Assembly (NCBI GenBank): GCA_946534585.1
Contig: CAMNCV010000137.1
Span: 26,494 to 90,493, forward strand
Length of the DNA stretch: 64,000 nucleotides
Direction of reading: 5' to 3'
Source of the DNA: an uncultured Prevotellaceae bacterium
Lineage (GTDB): Bacteria > Bacteroidota > Bacteroidia > Bacteroidales > Bacteroidaceae
Below the pieces are notes generated by a model that saw only the letters and a list, made by a program, of their open reading frames with translations, did no database searches and was not told the DNA's origin. Made by a program: the position numbers and the translations under genes. Of the stretch, positions 48,278 through 57,859 are shown piece by piece (position 1 is the stretch's first letter; the number at the start of each line of letters is the position of its first letter).

Positions 48278-48285
48278 TAATTTTG
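48278..48285 (+). promoter_or_regulatory. -7 element of second PL11 gene
   Basis: TAATTTTG matches TAnnTTTG exactly, 26 bp before the possible ATG at 48312. The -33 box is unclear. Confidence 0.6.
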
Positions 48286-48311
48286 TAGGCAAGGATAATG
48301 AAAAGTCTATC

Positions 48312-50855
48312 ATGAAAACAAAAAATACTATTATGAAGAAGAATATTTATTTAGCTGCACTTATGCTGATGACAGCAGTGAGTGTACAGGCACAGATTAC
48401 TCCCACAAGCCAGATGGAAAAGCTCGGTCGTGGCGTGGTTGCTGTGCCGTCAACTAATGGTGGCACTGGGCGTCTTGTCACTTGGCGTCTGCTCGGAACT
48501 GACGACCCTTACAATACCACGTTTGACGTATTGCGCAATGGTTCATCAATTGCTCAGAATCTCAAAGTAACAAACTACAAAGATGCCTATGGCAATGCTA
48601 CGTCAGAATATCAGATTGTAGTAAAGGTTAACGGTGAGGAGGTTGAGACTACCGCCCCCGTGAAGGCATGGGCTAACGTATGGATGAAACTGCCTCTTGA
48701 CCGTCCGGCGAATGGAGTAACTAAACCTTACTATACTACTAATGGTAGTGTGTCTAAAGGTAATTTTGTAGAACTAGACTATAGGGAAAGTGGTCAGGAA
48801 TACTTTTATACACCTAACGACTGTTCATTAGGCGATGTTGACGGTGATGGAGAGTATGAAGTGTTCGTAAAATGGGACCCTTCAAACTCTCAAGACAACT
48901 CAAATAATGGTGTAACAGGTAATGTAATCATTGATTGCTACAAGCTCAATGGCACAAAGTTGTGGCGTATAGACCTCGGAAAAAACATCCGTGCCGGTGC
49001 CCACTATACCCAATTTCAAGTGTACGACTATGATGGCGATGGTAGGGCAGAACTTATTTGCAAGACCGCTCCTGGCTCAATAGATGGTACAGGTGCATAT
49101 GTAAATCAGGCTTCGGACAATGCTACGATTAAGGCTGCAGACAATTCTAAAGATTGGACATCTGAGGCAGGCAGGGTTAACGGCGGTCATGAGTATCTTA
49201 CCGTGTTTGAAGGTCTGACAGGTAAAGCTATCAATACCATAGCGTATTATCCAAACCGCAACGGCGCAGCGGCATTATATGCGGGTGAGGGCACTAAGAA
49301 CTGGCACACATCAGGAAGTGATTATGGCAGTTATGGCAACCGTGGCGAGCGCTATCTTGCAGCTACCGCATACATTGATGGTCCGGACAAAAATGCGAGC
49401 GCTATATTCTGTCGCGGATACTATACATACGCATATATCTGGGCAGTAAGCTTTGACGGTGAGAAGCTGATACCACGCTGGCTGAGTTCTCATGAGAATG
49501 GTTCTAGTTATAAAGTGACTACATGGGATGCACAAGGTAATACTACAAGCAAGAATTTTAGTAATCTAAGCCCAACCAGAGGCAGCGGCAGCGGCACCAT
49601 GTTTGGCAATGGTAACCACAACATGTCTGTAGCAGATGTTGATGGCGACGGAAAAGATGATATCATCTGGGGTTCGGCAGCATTGAAGCATGATGGCACT
49701 CTGCGCTATGGCACGGGCTTCGGCCATGGAGATGCCATACACGTTGGGCAGATGATACCAGGTCGTGAGGGCTTCCAAGTATTTGAAATACACGAGGAGG
49801 GAAGTTGTAGTTATGGATGGGATTTGCACGATGCTGCTACTGGAGAGATCTTATACTCTGCAACAGGTTCTAAAGACAACGGTCGCGGAATGGCGGCACA
49901 ACTATCTGCAGCAACAAAAGACTGGTGGTTCAGTTCTGCAAACGATCGTCAGCAACGCAACGCTACCACAGGACAAGTAGGATCTACTGCCAACGGCTCG
50001 ATGAACTTCCGTATGTATTGGGATGGAACGGTGCAAGATGCTCTGCTAGACGGTAATACACTTGACAAATATAATGAAAGTGATACTAAATTCGATCGTC
50101 TTGTGACTTTCTACAACCTTGGCCCAGGTTCTACATGTAATGGTTCGAAGAAAACTCCGTGCATTTCGGCAGACCTCTTTGGTGACTGGCGTGAGGAGGT
50201 GGTGTTCCACTATGAGGACGACAACGAGACCTACCTCGGCATCTATTCAACTAATATCGCAACAGACTATGCCGTACCTACATTGATGCACGACCATACA
50301 TACCGTATGGGTATCTGCTGGCAGAACACTGCATACAACCAGCCTCCACACCTCGGCTATAATCTTGCTGTTGAGACATTGCCGTCGTTGGAGAACAAGG
50401 AACTTGAATACACCGTGAAGGTGGGCGAGGAGTTCTCTTATTTCTCAAATACTCGCTATGCCAAGAGCATAATGCAGACGCGTACTTATAATAGTGACAA
50501 CACTTCTATTGTGGGACTGCCTGCGGGACTGAAGAAGACTATTTCAACTGTTGACAAGACAATACAGATTAGTGGTGTGCCAACAGCGGTGGGCGATTAC
50601 AGAATACCTATCAAGGTAACGAGCCTTAACGGTAAGAACCTGGATGCAGCAAATGATACCCTCGTAATACATGTTACGGAGGCTGATGCTATCAGTCAGG
50701 TGGATATGCAGTCAGAGATAGTGCGCACTGTTATCTACGATGTATATGGACGTGAGTTGCCAACAAATGATGTTGCAAACCTGCCACGTGGAATATACAT
50801 CATACGTCAGGAAACTGCAGAAGGCGTGGTGTCACGAACTATTACAAAGGAGTAA
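48312..50855 (+). CDS. secreted PL11 rhamnogalacturonan lyase with T9SS tail
   Basis: The 847 residues may start at 48312 or at the second Met (48333), where MKKNIYLAALMLMTAVSVQAQ is a good Sec signal. The PL11 fold covers about 30-690: LGRGVVAVPSTNGGTGRLVTWR, LGDVDGDGEYEVFVKWD, YDYDGDGRAELICKTAPGS, NMSVADVDGDGKDDIIWG, GTGFGHGDAIHVGQMIPG, ADLFGDWREEVVFHYED and CWQNTAYNQPPHLGYNLA. A middle Ig-like part (about 690-795) has VKVGEEFSYFS. The end (TVIYDVYGRELPTNDVANLP through RGIYIIRQETAEGVVSRTITKE) is a type-A T9SS sorting domain. Cleavage of RG-I outside the cell is inferred. Unlike the PL11 at 13091, it has no solenoid. Confidence 0.9.
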   Translation: MKTKNTIMKKNIYLAALMLMTAVSVQAQITPTSQMEKLGRGVVAVPSTNGGTGRLVTWRLLGTDDPYNTTFDVLRNGSSIAQNLKVTNYKDAYGNATSEYQIVVKVNGEEVETTAPVKAWANVWMKLPLDRPANGVTKPYYTTNGSVSKGNFVELDYRESGQEYFYTPNDCSLGDVDGDGEYEVFVKWDPSNSQDNSNNGVTGNVIIDCYKLNGTKLWRIDLGKNIRAGAHYTQFQVYDYDGDGRAELICKTAPGSIDGTGAYVNQASDNATIKAADNSKDWTSEAGRVNGGHEYLTVFEGLTGKAINTIAYYPNRNGAAALYAGEGTKNWHTSGSDYGSYGNRGERYLAATAYIDGPDKNASAIFCRGYYTYAYIWAVSFDGEKLIPRWLSSHENGSSYKVTTWDAQGNTTSKNFSNLSPTRGSGSGTMFGNGNHNMSVADVDGDGKDDIIWGSAALKHDGTLRYGTGFGHGDAIHVGQMIPGREGFQVFEIHEEGSCSYGWDLHDAATGEILYSATGSKDNGRGMAAQLSAATKDWWFSSANDRQQRNATTGQVGSTANGSMNFRMYWDGTVQDALLDGNTLDKYNESDTKFDRLVTFYNLGPGSTCNGSKKTPCISADLFGDWREEVVFHYEDDNETYLGIYSTNIATDYAVPTLMHDHTYRMGICWQNTAYNQPPHLGYNLAVETLPSLENKELEYTVKVGEEFSYFSNTRYAKSIMQTRTYNSDNTSIVGLPAGLKKTISTVDKTIQISGVPTAVGDYRIPIKVTSLNGKNLDAANDTLVIHVTEADAISQVDMQSEIVRTVIYDVYGRELPTNDVANLPRGIYIIRQETAEGVVSRTITKE

Positions 50856-50902
50856 TAACCTACTTATGACTATGAGTGAATGTTCATTCGGTAGTCAAAT
50901 AT

Positions 50903-50945
50903 AAAAAGAAGTCCGACAAGTAAAAACCTGTCGGACTTTTTTTTT
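50903..50945. terminator. bidirectional terminator between PL11 and TonB receptor
   Basis: GTCCGACA (50911-50918) pairs with TGTCGGAC (50929-50936), with an A tract before and T8-9 after, so it can stop transcription from both convergent genes. Confidence 0.9.
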
Positions 50946-50952
50946 GATTGTT

Positions 50953-53442
50953 TTAGAAATCCATAGACAAACGGAAGTTCAGTTGACGCCCGGTTAAGTA
51001 GTTAGGTACAGCATACTGGTAATTCTGTACATCGGTTACCCAGTAGTATGAGTTGACGTTGTTATGGCCGAGCAGGTTCAGACAGTCAATGCTCAGCCAG
51101 ATGTTGCGCAGGCAGAACTTACCATTTTGTCTGCGTTTCTTTTCTGCCTCTTTCTTTGCAGTAGCGTCGTTTTCATCATACACAGGAATGGTCATGTCAC
51201 GCTTGTAAGCACGATAACTCATACCGATGTCCACTCGTTGGTAGGCAGGCGCACGGAAGTGCTGACGTGCATTGTCAGTATGTGGAGGTCCGAATGGCAG
51301 TCCGTCGGCATACGCCAACTTCAGCGTCATGCGCCAGCGGTCGGTGCCAGGGAAGTAATCTGTAAAAAAGAGATTGATAGCGTAGCGCTGATCAGTAGGC
51401 AGAGGAATGCTCTCTCCACGATATTTCATGCCTGTTGACATGAGTGAGAACGTAAGCCATGAGTCAGTACCTGGAACAAACTCTCCGTATAGTTTGAAGT
51501 CTATGCCGGCAATGTGGCCTTTGGCTTCGTTTACACCGTTGTAGGTTACCTTAACGTTGTTTACGCTATATGGTATCAGATTAGATAGTATCTTGTAATA
51601 AGCCTCTGCTGAGAATTTATAAGGCCTGCCACCTGCTTTGAAACGGTAATCAAGGGCTGCTATGAGGTGTATGCTCTGTTGTGATTTTATTTTCTTGTTC
51701 AGAGTGGCATAGGTTACACCGCCGATGGTCGTAGTGTCACGCAGTTCTTTGAAGAAAGGTGCCTGATAGTACATACCTGCGGCAAAACGCAGCGTGACAT
51801 CGTTATTCCAGTATGGCACAGCAGACAAGGATACGCGTGGTGAAACGATACTTTCTTCGTTAAATGACCAGTTGGCAAACCTTATACCATAGTTCAGCGT
51901 ATAGAAATTCGTCTCCAATGGAGAAGGAAACTTCCATGTATCCTGTATGTAAGCCTCTATGCGTCGTGCACGTAGCGAGTTGCGCGCGGCAAGCGTGTAT
52001 ATCATATTCAGGTCGGTGCCAGTGTGTGGCATGACATAACCAGAAGAGTCGCGCATCTCGTATTCACGTGTGTTTTCCGTAATATGCTCCCATTTCATGG
52101 CTATTGCTGCCTGTATTGCGTGATGTCGTGTCTTGCGGTCAAGCATGAGCTTCAGGCTTGCCACGTTTGCCGTGAGGTAGTTGCGTGCGTACTCCATGTA
52201 CGTGCCTACTCCCATATTCTCCTGCGTCTCTGTTTGCGAGAGCCAATACTGTCCTTGTATGTCGTATGTCTCCTGCTCTTTGGTGTGGAAAGCCGAACCA
52301 ATGAGTGACACTACGGCTTTGTCGGAAATGGTGCGACGTAGGGTCAGCGTGCCGAAATAGGTACGGAAGAGGTCTTTCTCTTGTCCGTCGAAGTAAACTC
52401 TGAAGGCCTTCAGGTTATCCTGCGTACCGAATGTAGTCTCGCGGTCTTTGGGGTAGAAATTGTATTTTGATTGTGAGATGTCACCAATAAACTCCACCTG
52501 CCAGCGTTTGTTTGGGGTAAATGTCAGGTATGTCTGGTAGTCAATGAATTGTGGGTCATACTCGCCTGTGGTGTCAAAACTCTTCAGCAATGCTTTCGTC
52601 TGCTTGTATCTGAAACCGTTAGCCCAGCTGAATTTCTTTCCGCCCAGGCCTAAATATGCCGATGCTCCCAGCAGACTTGCAGACAGCGAAGCCTCCGTGC
52701 GGGTAGGACGATGGTAGGTAATGTCGAGTGCTGACGACATCTTGTCGCCATATTTTGCTTCATAGCCGCCAGTAGAAAAGGCTATCTTCTCCACCATGTC
52801 GGGATTGATTATTGACAGTCCCTCTTGCTGACCCGAGCGCACAAGGAAAGGACGATATACCTCAACATTGTTTATATATACAGAATTCTCGTCAAATGAG
52901 CCTCCACGCACGTTGTATTGCGACGATAATTCGCTGTGTGTGCTTACTCCTGCCTGCTGTTGTATGAGTTCTTCTACGGCGTTGCCACTGGCAGAAGGCG
53001 CCTGTTTAGCATCGGCAATGTCGAGTTCCTGAGCAGTTCCGCTCTGTCGTTTTTTCTCTGTTATTGTAACCTCCTGTAGTTCCTGACGGTCTTCATAGAG
53101 CGTGATTTGCAGGTTTTGCCTGCCACGTGGACGCCGTAGCACGCGTGTCTTAGCCTTGTATCCAATCATGGAGAAACGCACTACGACAGAGTCTGCCGAT
53201 GAAAGTGACATGGAGAACTCGCCCTTCAGGTTGGTCATGACAACCTTTGCCTGTTTCAGGCATGACACGGTGCATAGTTCCACGGGATTGCCCTGCTCGT
53301 CCATTACGCGGCCAGTGAGTACGAAATCCTGCGCTACAGCGTGTAGGGCAAACAGAGAGAAATGAGCAAAGAGAACGACAGCGAGTAATGCTAATCTCGC
53401 ACTTGTGCTGCTGTTCGTATGTTGTTTAATTACAGTATTCAT
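50953..53442 (-). CDS. TonB-dependent outer-membrane receptor with regulatory-like N-domain
   Basis: The preferred start is the ATG at 53442 (MNTVIKQHTNSSTSARLALL), since the longer frame to 53487 would put 15 charged or aromatic residues before the signal peptide. About 829 residues include a signal peptide ending AVAQD, a carboxypeptidase-regulatory-like domain (LTGRVMDEQGNPVELCTVSC), the plug with SGNAVEELIQQQAGVSTHSE, YNVRGGSFDENSVYINNVEV and TGGYEAKYGDKMSSALDITY, then a barrel ending GRQLNFRLSMDF with the terminal Phe. It lacks SusC-type length and has no SusD partner. This group is widespread in Bacteroidales and the substrate is unknown. Confidence 0.88.
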   Translation of the reverse strand: MNTVIKQHTNSSTSARLALLAVVLFAHFSLFALHAVAQDFVLTGRVMDEQGNPVELCTVSCLKQAKVVMTNLKGEFSMSLSSADSVVVRFSMIGYKAKTRVLRRPRGRQNLQITLYEDRQELQEVTITEKKRQSGTAQELDIADAKQAPSASGNAVEELIQQQAGVSTHSELSSQYNVRGGSFDENSVYINNVEVYRPFLVRSGQQEGLSIINPDMVEKIAFSTGGYEAKYGDKMSSALDITYHRPTRTEASLSASLLGASAYLGLGGKKFSWANGFRYKQTKALLKSFDTTGEYDPQFIDYQTYLTFTPNKRWQVEFIGDISQSKYNFYPKDRETTFGTQDNLKAFRVYFDGQEKDLFRTYFGTLTLRRTISDKAVVSLIGSAFHTKEQETYDIQGQYWLSQTETQENMGVGTYMEYARNYLTANVASLKLMLDRKTRHHAIQAAIAMKWEHITENTREYEMRDSSGYVMPHTGTDLNMIYTLAARNSLRARRIEAYIQDTWKFPSPLETNFYTLNYGIRFANWSFNEESIVSPRVSLSAVPYWNNDVTLRFAAGMYYQAPFFKELRDTTTIGGVTYATLNKKIKSQQSIHLIAALDYRFKAGGRPYKFSAEAYYKILSNLIPYSVNNVKVTYNGVNEAKGHIAGIDFKLYGEFVPGTDSWLTFSLMSTGMKYRGESIPLPTDQRYAINLFFTDYFPGTDRWRMTLKLAYADGLPFGPPHTDNARQHFRAPAYQRVDIGMSYRAYKRDMTIPVYDENDATAKKEAEKKRRQNGKFCLRNIWLSIDCLNLLGHNNVNSYYWVTDVQNYQYAVPNYLTGRQLNFRLSMDF

Positions 53443-53606
53443 CAGAATAATAACGCACTCTGGTTGGAAATATTGTATGGATTGCATGGTAAGTGGTGAA
53501 ATTTTAGTTTGTCAGCGGTGCGTGTGATGAGCGTAAAAAACTATTAAAGCAGGGCATGAAAACATAAACGCACGTTAACACAAGCGCGGAAAAAATTAAA
53601 AAATAT

Positions 53607-53614
53607 CAAAAGTA
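53607..53614 (-). promoter_or_regulatory. -7 element upstream of the TonB receptor
   Basis: Minus-strand TACTTTTG matches TAnnTTTG exactly, 165 bp before the preferred start, implying a leader of about 155 nt. The -33 box is unclear. The 309-bp divergent gap 53443-53751 holds this and the htrA promoter and nothing else recognised. Confidence 0.5.
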
Positions 53615-53648
53615 AGGGCTTAAATTCGTGTTTATGATATATTCTGTT

Positions 53649-53656
53649 TAACTTTG
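53649..53656 (+). promoter_or_regulatory. -7 element of htrA
   Basis: TAACTTTG is an exact match. The expected start near 53662 gives a leader of about 90 nt containing AAAAAGGAGGG at about 53674-53684. That is a strong Shine-Dalgarno-like run, but it lies about 65 nt before the ATG and so does not serve this start. Confidence 0.65.
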
Positions 53657-53751
53657 CAGTCGGAAATAAGTTAAAAAGGAGGGTGTGAACCAAGCCCGCC
53701 TATAATGAATTTCCATTGATAAATGAACAGAATAATATAACTCTTTAAGCA

Positions 53752-55233
53752 ATGAAGAAGATAATGAAGAAAATCACGAAAAGCATTTTGTCAGCAGCAG
53801 GGGTAGTAACCCTTGCGCTTGGTACATCGTTTGCATTCTGCACCATTGACAAGGCTATGGCGGCATCGCCAGCAGCTATAGCTGGGCAGCCCGTTGACCT
53901 CACGGTAGCTGCTGAGAAAGCATTGCCATGTGTGGTACATATAAAATACGTGCAGAACTCGAAGGTGCGTGAGGTAGAGGTTCAGAGCGATCCGTTCGGT
54001 GATATGTTTGACCCATTCGGCTTCTTTGGTCAGCGTCAGCAGACACCGCAGAAACGCAAGGTGCAGACACCAAAGAAGGAGGCTACTGGCTCAGGCGTTA
54101 TCATTAGCGAGGACGGCTATATCGTAACCAATAACCACGTTGTCGAGGGAGCAGACGAACTTATCGTGACGCTCAACGATAACCGCGAGTTCTCTGCGCG
54201 CATCATCGGTACTGACAAGAATACAGACCTGGCACTCATCAAAGTGACAGCCAGCGGACTACCTGCCATAAAAGTAATCTCAAGTGACGACATCAAGGTA
54301 GGCGAGTGGGTCCTCGCCATCGGTCATCCGCTCAACCTGCGTGCCACGGTAACCGCAGGTATCGTCAGTGCCAAGGCTCGTTCGCTTGGTGCCAATGGCG
54401 TTGAGGCTTTCATACAGACCGATGCTGCCATCAATCAGGGTAACTCCGGCGGTGCGCTTGTCAATGCACGCGGTGAACTGATAGGCATCAATGCCATGCT
54501 GACATCGCCTACGGGCAGCAACATCGGTTACGGATTTGCCATCCCTACCACTATAATGAACAAGGTAGTGGCTGACCTTAAGGAGTACGGCACCGTACAG
54601 CGTGGCCTCATCGGCATACAGGGACAGGACGCACGCTCATACATTGACTCGCAGAAAGAGCAGGGCAAGGAGATAGACCTCGGCACCAACGAGGGTATCT
54701 ACGTAGCAAAGGTGATTGATGATGGTGCGGCAGCAGATGCAGGTCTTGAAGAAGGCGACGTAATCACGGCCGTTGACGGACAGAAGGTTACGAAGATGGC
54801 AGAACTGCAAGAGATACTTGCTACAAAGCGCCCTGGCGATAAGGTGACACTGTCATATCTGCATAAGAAATCGAAGAAGAACGCTACCGTTACGCTGAAG
54901 AACGAACAAGGCAATACCAAGGTAGTGAAAGATGCTGACCTCGACGTGCTTGGAGCCGTGCTTCGTGAGGTTAACGATAAGGAAAAGGCAGAACTCGACA
55001 TCAAGTATGGACTGAAAGTAACCAAAGTCAACAGCGGACGTTTCCGTGAGCGCGGCATACCTGTGGGCTTCGTGATACAGACCGTCAACGAGCAGCCTAT
55101 GAAGGAACTCTCTGACCTCAACGAGGCTGTCAAGAGCGCCAACAAGAGCAAAGACCCTGTGCTCTACATCAAGGGCCTCTATCCATCAGGCAAGAAGGAA
55201 TACTTCACCGTACCATTGGAGGATGCGAAGTAA
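53752..55233 (+). CDS. periplasmic serine protease of the HtrA/DegP (Do) family
   Basis: Protease-chaperone for misfolded envelope proteins. The 493 residues have a signal peptide (about 1-37, ending KAMAAS). The trypsin-like domain carries the triad His129 (TNNHVV), Asp159 (KNTDLALIKV) and Ser232 (QGNSGGAL). A Phe/Gly-rich LA-loop-like segment (DPFGDMFDPFGFFGQRQQ) lies before it. Two PDZ domains follow, about 285-385 (GIYVAKVIDDGAAADAGLEE) and 400-490 (LKVTKVNSGRFRERGIPVGF). The gene stands alone with its own promoter, and its 3' side carries repeat array C. Confidence 0.96.
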   Translation: MKKIMKKITKSILSAAGVVTLALGTSFAFCTIDKAMAASPAAIAGQPVDLTVAAEKALPCVVHIKYVQNSKVREVEVQSDPFGDMFDPFGFFGQRQQTPQKRKVQTPKKEATGSGVIISEDGYIVTNNHVVEGADELIVTLNDNREFSARIIGTDKNTDLALIKVTASGLPAIKVISSDDIKVGEWVLAIGHPLNLRATVTAGIVSAKARSLGANGVEAFIQTDAAINQGNSGGALVNARGELIGINAMLTSPTGSNIGYGFAIPTTIMNKVVADLKEYGTVQRGLIGIQGQDARSYIDSQKEQGKEIDLGTNEGIYVAKVIDDGAAADAGLEEGDVITAVDGQKVTKMAELQEILATKRPGDKVTLSYLHKKSKKNATVTLKNEQGNTKVVKDADLDVLGAVLREVNDKEKAELDIKYGLKVTKVNSGRFRERGIPVGFVIQTVNEQPMKELSDLNEAVKSANKSKDPVLYIKGLYPSGKKEYFTVPLEDAK

Positions 55234-55286
55234 AGAACTCTGTATGAGGAAAAGATTGAAATTCAGGTAAATAACGCAGTAAAAAC

Positions 55287-55418
55287 AAATCAGCATCTGA
55301 TTGCCTTGGTAATCAGATGCTGATTGCTTTGTTATCGCATAGCAATTACATGGTAATCGCATAGCTTTTACTGTATAATCAGATAGCTATTACACGGTAA
55401 TTGCATAGCTTTTACAGA
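55287..55418. repeat. 22-bp tandem repeat array, locus C
   Basis: Six 22-bp periods start at 55287, 55309, 55331, 55353, 55375 and 55397. The first two are degenerate and the last four fit GTAA-N11-TTAC closely, with CGCATAGC, AGATAGCT or TGCATAGCT centres. It sits between the convergent 3' ends of htrA and the small lipoprotein, so it belongs to no 5' leader. Confidence 0.85.
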
Positions 55419-55481
55419 AGAGATGTGAAAACAATGCGTGGGAAACAAATGTAAAGCCTTGAAATACAGGCGGTAAATCCG

Positions 55482-55871
55482 TCAGAAGACCGTCTTCACC
55501 AGTATCTCCTTGGGGTTGCTCTCAGAACGGCATAGATAGATGAAATGGAACCCAGCCTCTACGTATGGCTTCATCGAAGTAGAGCCACGCACCGATGAGC
55601 GTAGCATGTCCTCAATCTTGGAACGATGGGTCTCTATGGCCTCTGCATCGTCAAGCACGCCGCTGAAGGTGCAGTGGTAAGTATAGGTACGCGTACGAGT
55701 GTCAAAGGTCACACTGTCCGTGCGCACGTAATTGACAAAGGGCGTAGGACAATATTTCCGTGTGTAGTTCTTAGCCTCACGCGCAGCGCGCTCCTCCATC
55801 GTCTCTTGGCATGACGAAAGAAACAAGGCTGAAAAGGCAAGAATTGATATAAGATAGTTTTTTTTGGTCAT
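55482..55871 (-). CDS. small lipoprotein of unknown function
   Basis: The 129-residue protein has a lipoprotein signal MTKKNYLISILAFSALFLSSC with Cys21. The mature part of about 108 residues is predicted alpha/beta, with EERAAREAKNYTRKYCP after the lipid anchor and the beta stretch TRTRTYTYHCTFSG, ending in EAGFHFIYLCRSESNPKEIL. Two mature Cys residues could pair. I recognise no family. A minus-strand -7 box TAATTTTG at 55901-55908 gives it its own promoter. Confidence 0.7.
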   Translation of the reverse strand: MTKKNYLISILAFSALFLSSCQETMEERAAREAKNYTRKYCPTPFVNYVRTDSVTFDTRTRTYTYHCTFSGVLDDAEAIETHRSKIEDMLRSSVRGSTSMKPYVEAGFHFIYLCRSESNPKEILVKTVF

Positions 55872-55900
55872 AATGATACCCGAATTATGAAATTTTGATG

Positions 55901-55908
55901 CAAAATTA
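55901..55908 (-). promoter_or_regulatory. -7 element of small lipoprotein
   Basis: TAATTTTG on the minus strand, 29 bp before the ATG, is an exact consensus match. Confidence 0.6.
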
Positions 55909-55983
55909 AGCTTTTTCCGTCAGAAATACAATAAAAAAAGAAAAAAAACATCCGTTTTGCTTGTATAATTGAAAAAAACAAAT

Positions 55984-55991
55984 TATCTTTG
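55984..55991 (+). promoter_or_regulatory. -7 element of lepA, immediately before the start codon
   Basis: TATCTTTG matches exactly and ends only 5 bp before the ATG at 55997, so the mRNA probably has no or almost no leader. A TTTTG at 55955-55959 is 24 bp upstream, longer than usual for a -33 box. Confidence 0.65.
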
Positions 55992-55996
55992 CATTT

Positions 55997-57778
55997 ATGA
56001 ATCATATAAGAAACTTCTGTATCATCGCACACATCGACCATGGCAAGAGCACAATAGCCGACCGATTGCTTGAATATACCAATACCATTCAGATAACCGA
56101 GGGGCAGATGCTTGATGACATGGATTTGGAGAAGGAACGTGGCATCACCATCAAGAGCCATGCCATCCAGATGGAGTACGAAAAAGACGGAACGAAATAT
56201 ATACTTAATCTCATTGACACTCCAGGACACGTAGATTTCTCATACGAAGTCAGCCGAAGCATTGCCGCTTGTGAGGGCGCAATACTCGTGGTAGATGCCA
56301 CGCAGGGCGTGCAGGCGCAGACCATCTCTAACCTTTACATGGCCATTGACCATGATCTTGAGATAATTCCCGTAATCAATAAGATAGATATGCCGGCCGC
56401 ACATCCCGATGAAGTGGAAGATGAGATTGTAGAGCTCATAGGCTGTAAGCCAGAGGAAATTATCCGCGCCAGCGGTCGTACGGGTGAGGGAATATCGGAA
56501 ATACTCGATGCTGTGGTAGAGCGCATACCCGCCCCGAAAGGTGATGCTGAAGCTCCGTTGCAGGCGTTGATATTCGATTCCGTGTTTAACAGTTTCCGCG
56601 GTATCATAGCTTACTTCAAGATACAGAACGGTTCGATACGCAAGGGCGATAAGGTGAAGTTCTTCAATACCGGCATGGAGTATGATGCTGATGAAATCGG
56701 CATACTCAAGATGGATATGGTGCCGCGTAAGGAACTGTGTACTGGCGAGGTAGGCTACATCATTTCAGGCATCAAGGATGCCAAGGAGGTGAAGGTTGGC
56801 GACACAATCACTCACATAGAGCGCCCATGCAGCGAGGCCATCTCTGGCTTCCAGGAGGTAAAGCCTATGGTGTTTGCCGGTGTCTATCCGATAGACCCTG
56901 CTGACTATGAGAACCTGCGCGCCTCGCTTGAGAAACTGCAGCTTAACGATGCTTCGCTGACGTTTATGCCAGAGTCTTCCGTAGCGCTCGGCTTCGGATT
57001 CCGTTGCGGATTTCTCGGACTGCTCCACATGGAGATAGTACAGGAGCGTCTTGACCGCGAATTCAATATGGATGTAATCACTACCGTGCCTAACGTGTCG
57101 TATATGGTTTATGACAAGCAGGGTGGGGTGAAGGAAGTACATAACCCTTCTGGCTTGCCAGAGGTGACAATGATAGACCATATCGAGGAGCCTTACATCA
57201 AGGCAACGATAATAACCGATGCCAACTATATAGGAGGTATCATGAAACTGTGTCTGGACAAGCGTGGAGAACTTATCAATCAGGAGTATGTGAGCGGCAA
57301 CCGCGTGGAACTTCACTTCTATATCCCGCTGGGTGAGATAGTGATAGATTTCTATGACAAGTTGAAGTCGATTTCAAAGGGCTACGCATCGTTTGACTAT
57401 CATATTGATTCGTTCCGTCCGTCGAAACTGGCTAAACTCGACATACTGCTCAATGGCGAACCTGTTGATGCCTTGTCAACGCTTACTCACAACGACAATG
57501 CAGTGACATTCGGTCGCCGTATGTGTGAGAAACTCAAGGAACTCATACCGCGCCAGCAGTTTGATATAGCCATACAGGCTGCCATAGGTGCTAAGATTAT
57601 AGCACGAGAGACTATCAAGTGTGTGCGTAAGGATGTGACGGCAAAGTGTTATGGCGGTGACGTCAGTCGTAAGCGCAAGTTGCTTGAAAAGCAGAAAAAG
57701 GGTAAGAAACGCATGAAGCAGATTGGCAACGTGGAAGTGCCACAGAAGGCTTTCCTCGCAGTGCTGAAGCTTGATTGA
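55997..57778 (+). CDS. lepA: translation elongation factor 4 (LepA)
   Basis: Ribosome-associated GTPase that back-translocates or helps assembly of ribosomes under stress. The 593 residues have G1 [14 protein letters not shown] (about 11-24), G2/G3 [11 protein letters not shown] and [12 protein letters not shown] (about 75-86), and G4 NKIDMPAA (about 130). The LepA-specific C-terminus includes [20 protein letters not shown], and the chain ends AFLAVLKLD. Length and motifs are standard. Confidence 0.97.
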   Translation: MNHIRNFCIIAHIDHGKSTIADRLLEYTNTIQITEGQMLDDMDLEKERGITIKSHAIQMEYEKDGTKYILNLIDTPGHVDFSYEVSRSIAACEGAILVVDATQGVQAQTISNLYMAIDHDLEIIPVINKIDMPAAHPDEVEDEIVELIGCKPEEIIRASGRTGEGISEILDAVVERIPAPKGDAEAPLQALIFDSVFNSFRGIIAYFKIQNGSIRKGDKVKFFNTGMEYDADEIGILKMDMVPRKELCTGEVGYIISGIKDAKEVKVGDTITHIERPCSEAISGFQEVKPMVFAGVYPIDPADYENLRASLEKLQLNDASLTFMPESSVALGFGFRCGFLGLLHMEIVQERLDREFNMDVITTVPNVSYMVYDKQGGVKEVHNPSGLPEVTMIDHIEEPYIKATIITDANYIGGIMKLCLDKRGELINQEYVSGNRVELHFYIPLGEIVIDFYDKLKSISKGYASFDYHIDSFRPSKLAKLDILLNGEPVDALSTLTHNDNAVTFGRRMCEKLKELIPRQQFDIAIQAAIGAKIIARETIKCVRKDVTAKCYGGDVSRKRKLLEKQKKGKKRMKQIGNVEVPQKAFLAVLKLD

Positions 57779-57801
57779 TACGGTTACAACTTATGTATAT
57801 G

Positions 57802-57813
57802 CTGTTTAAACAG
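57802..57813. promoter_or_regulatory. 12-bp perfect palindrome upstream of Crp/Fnr gene
   Basis: CTGTTTAAACAG, flanked to give the imperfect dyad ATGCTGTTTAAACAGTAT, lies 46 bp before the regulator start. It could be an autoregulatory operator, but it does not match CRP or FNR consensus sites well. Confidence 0.35.
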
Positions 57814-57859
57814 TATGAATTGAAAAAAATAATCCTACCTTAAATAATAATAGACAGAA

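Noticed and set aside
53443..53487. Longer N-terminus for the TonB receptor
   Set aside because: The added residues are not signal-like, and the ATG at 53442 is followed by a good signal peptide.
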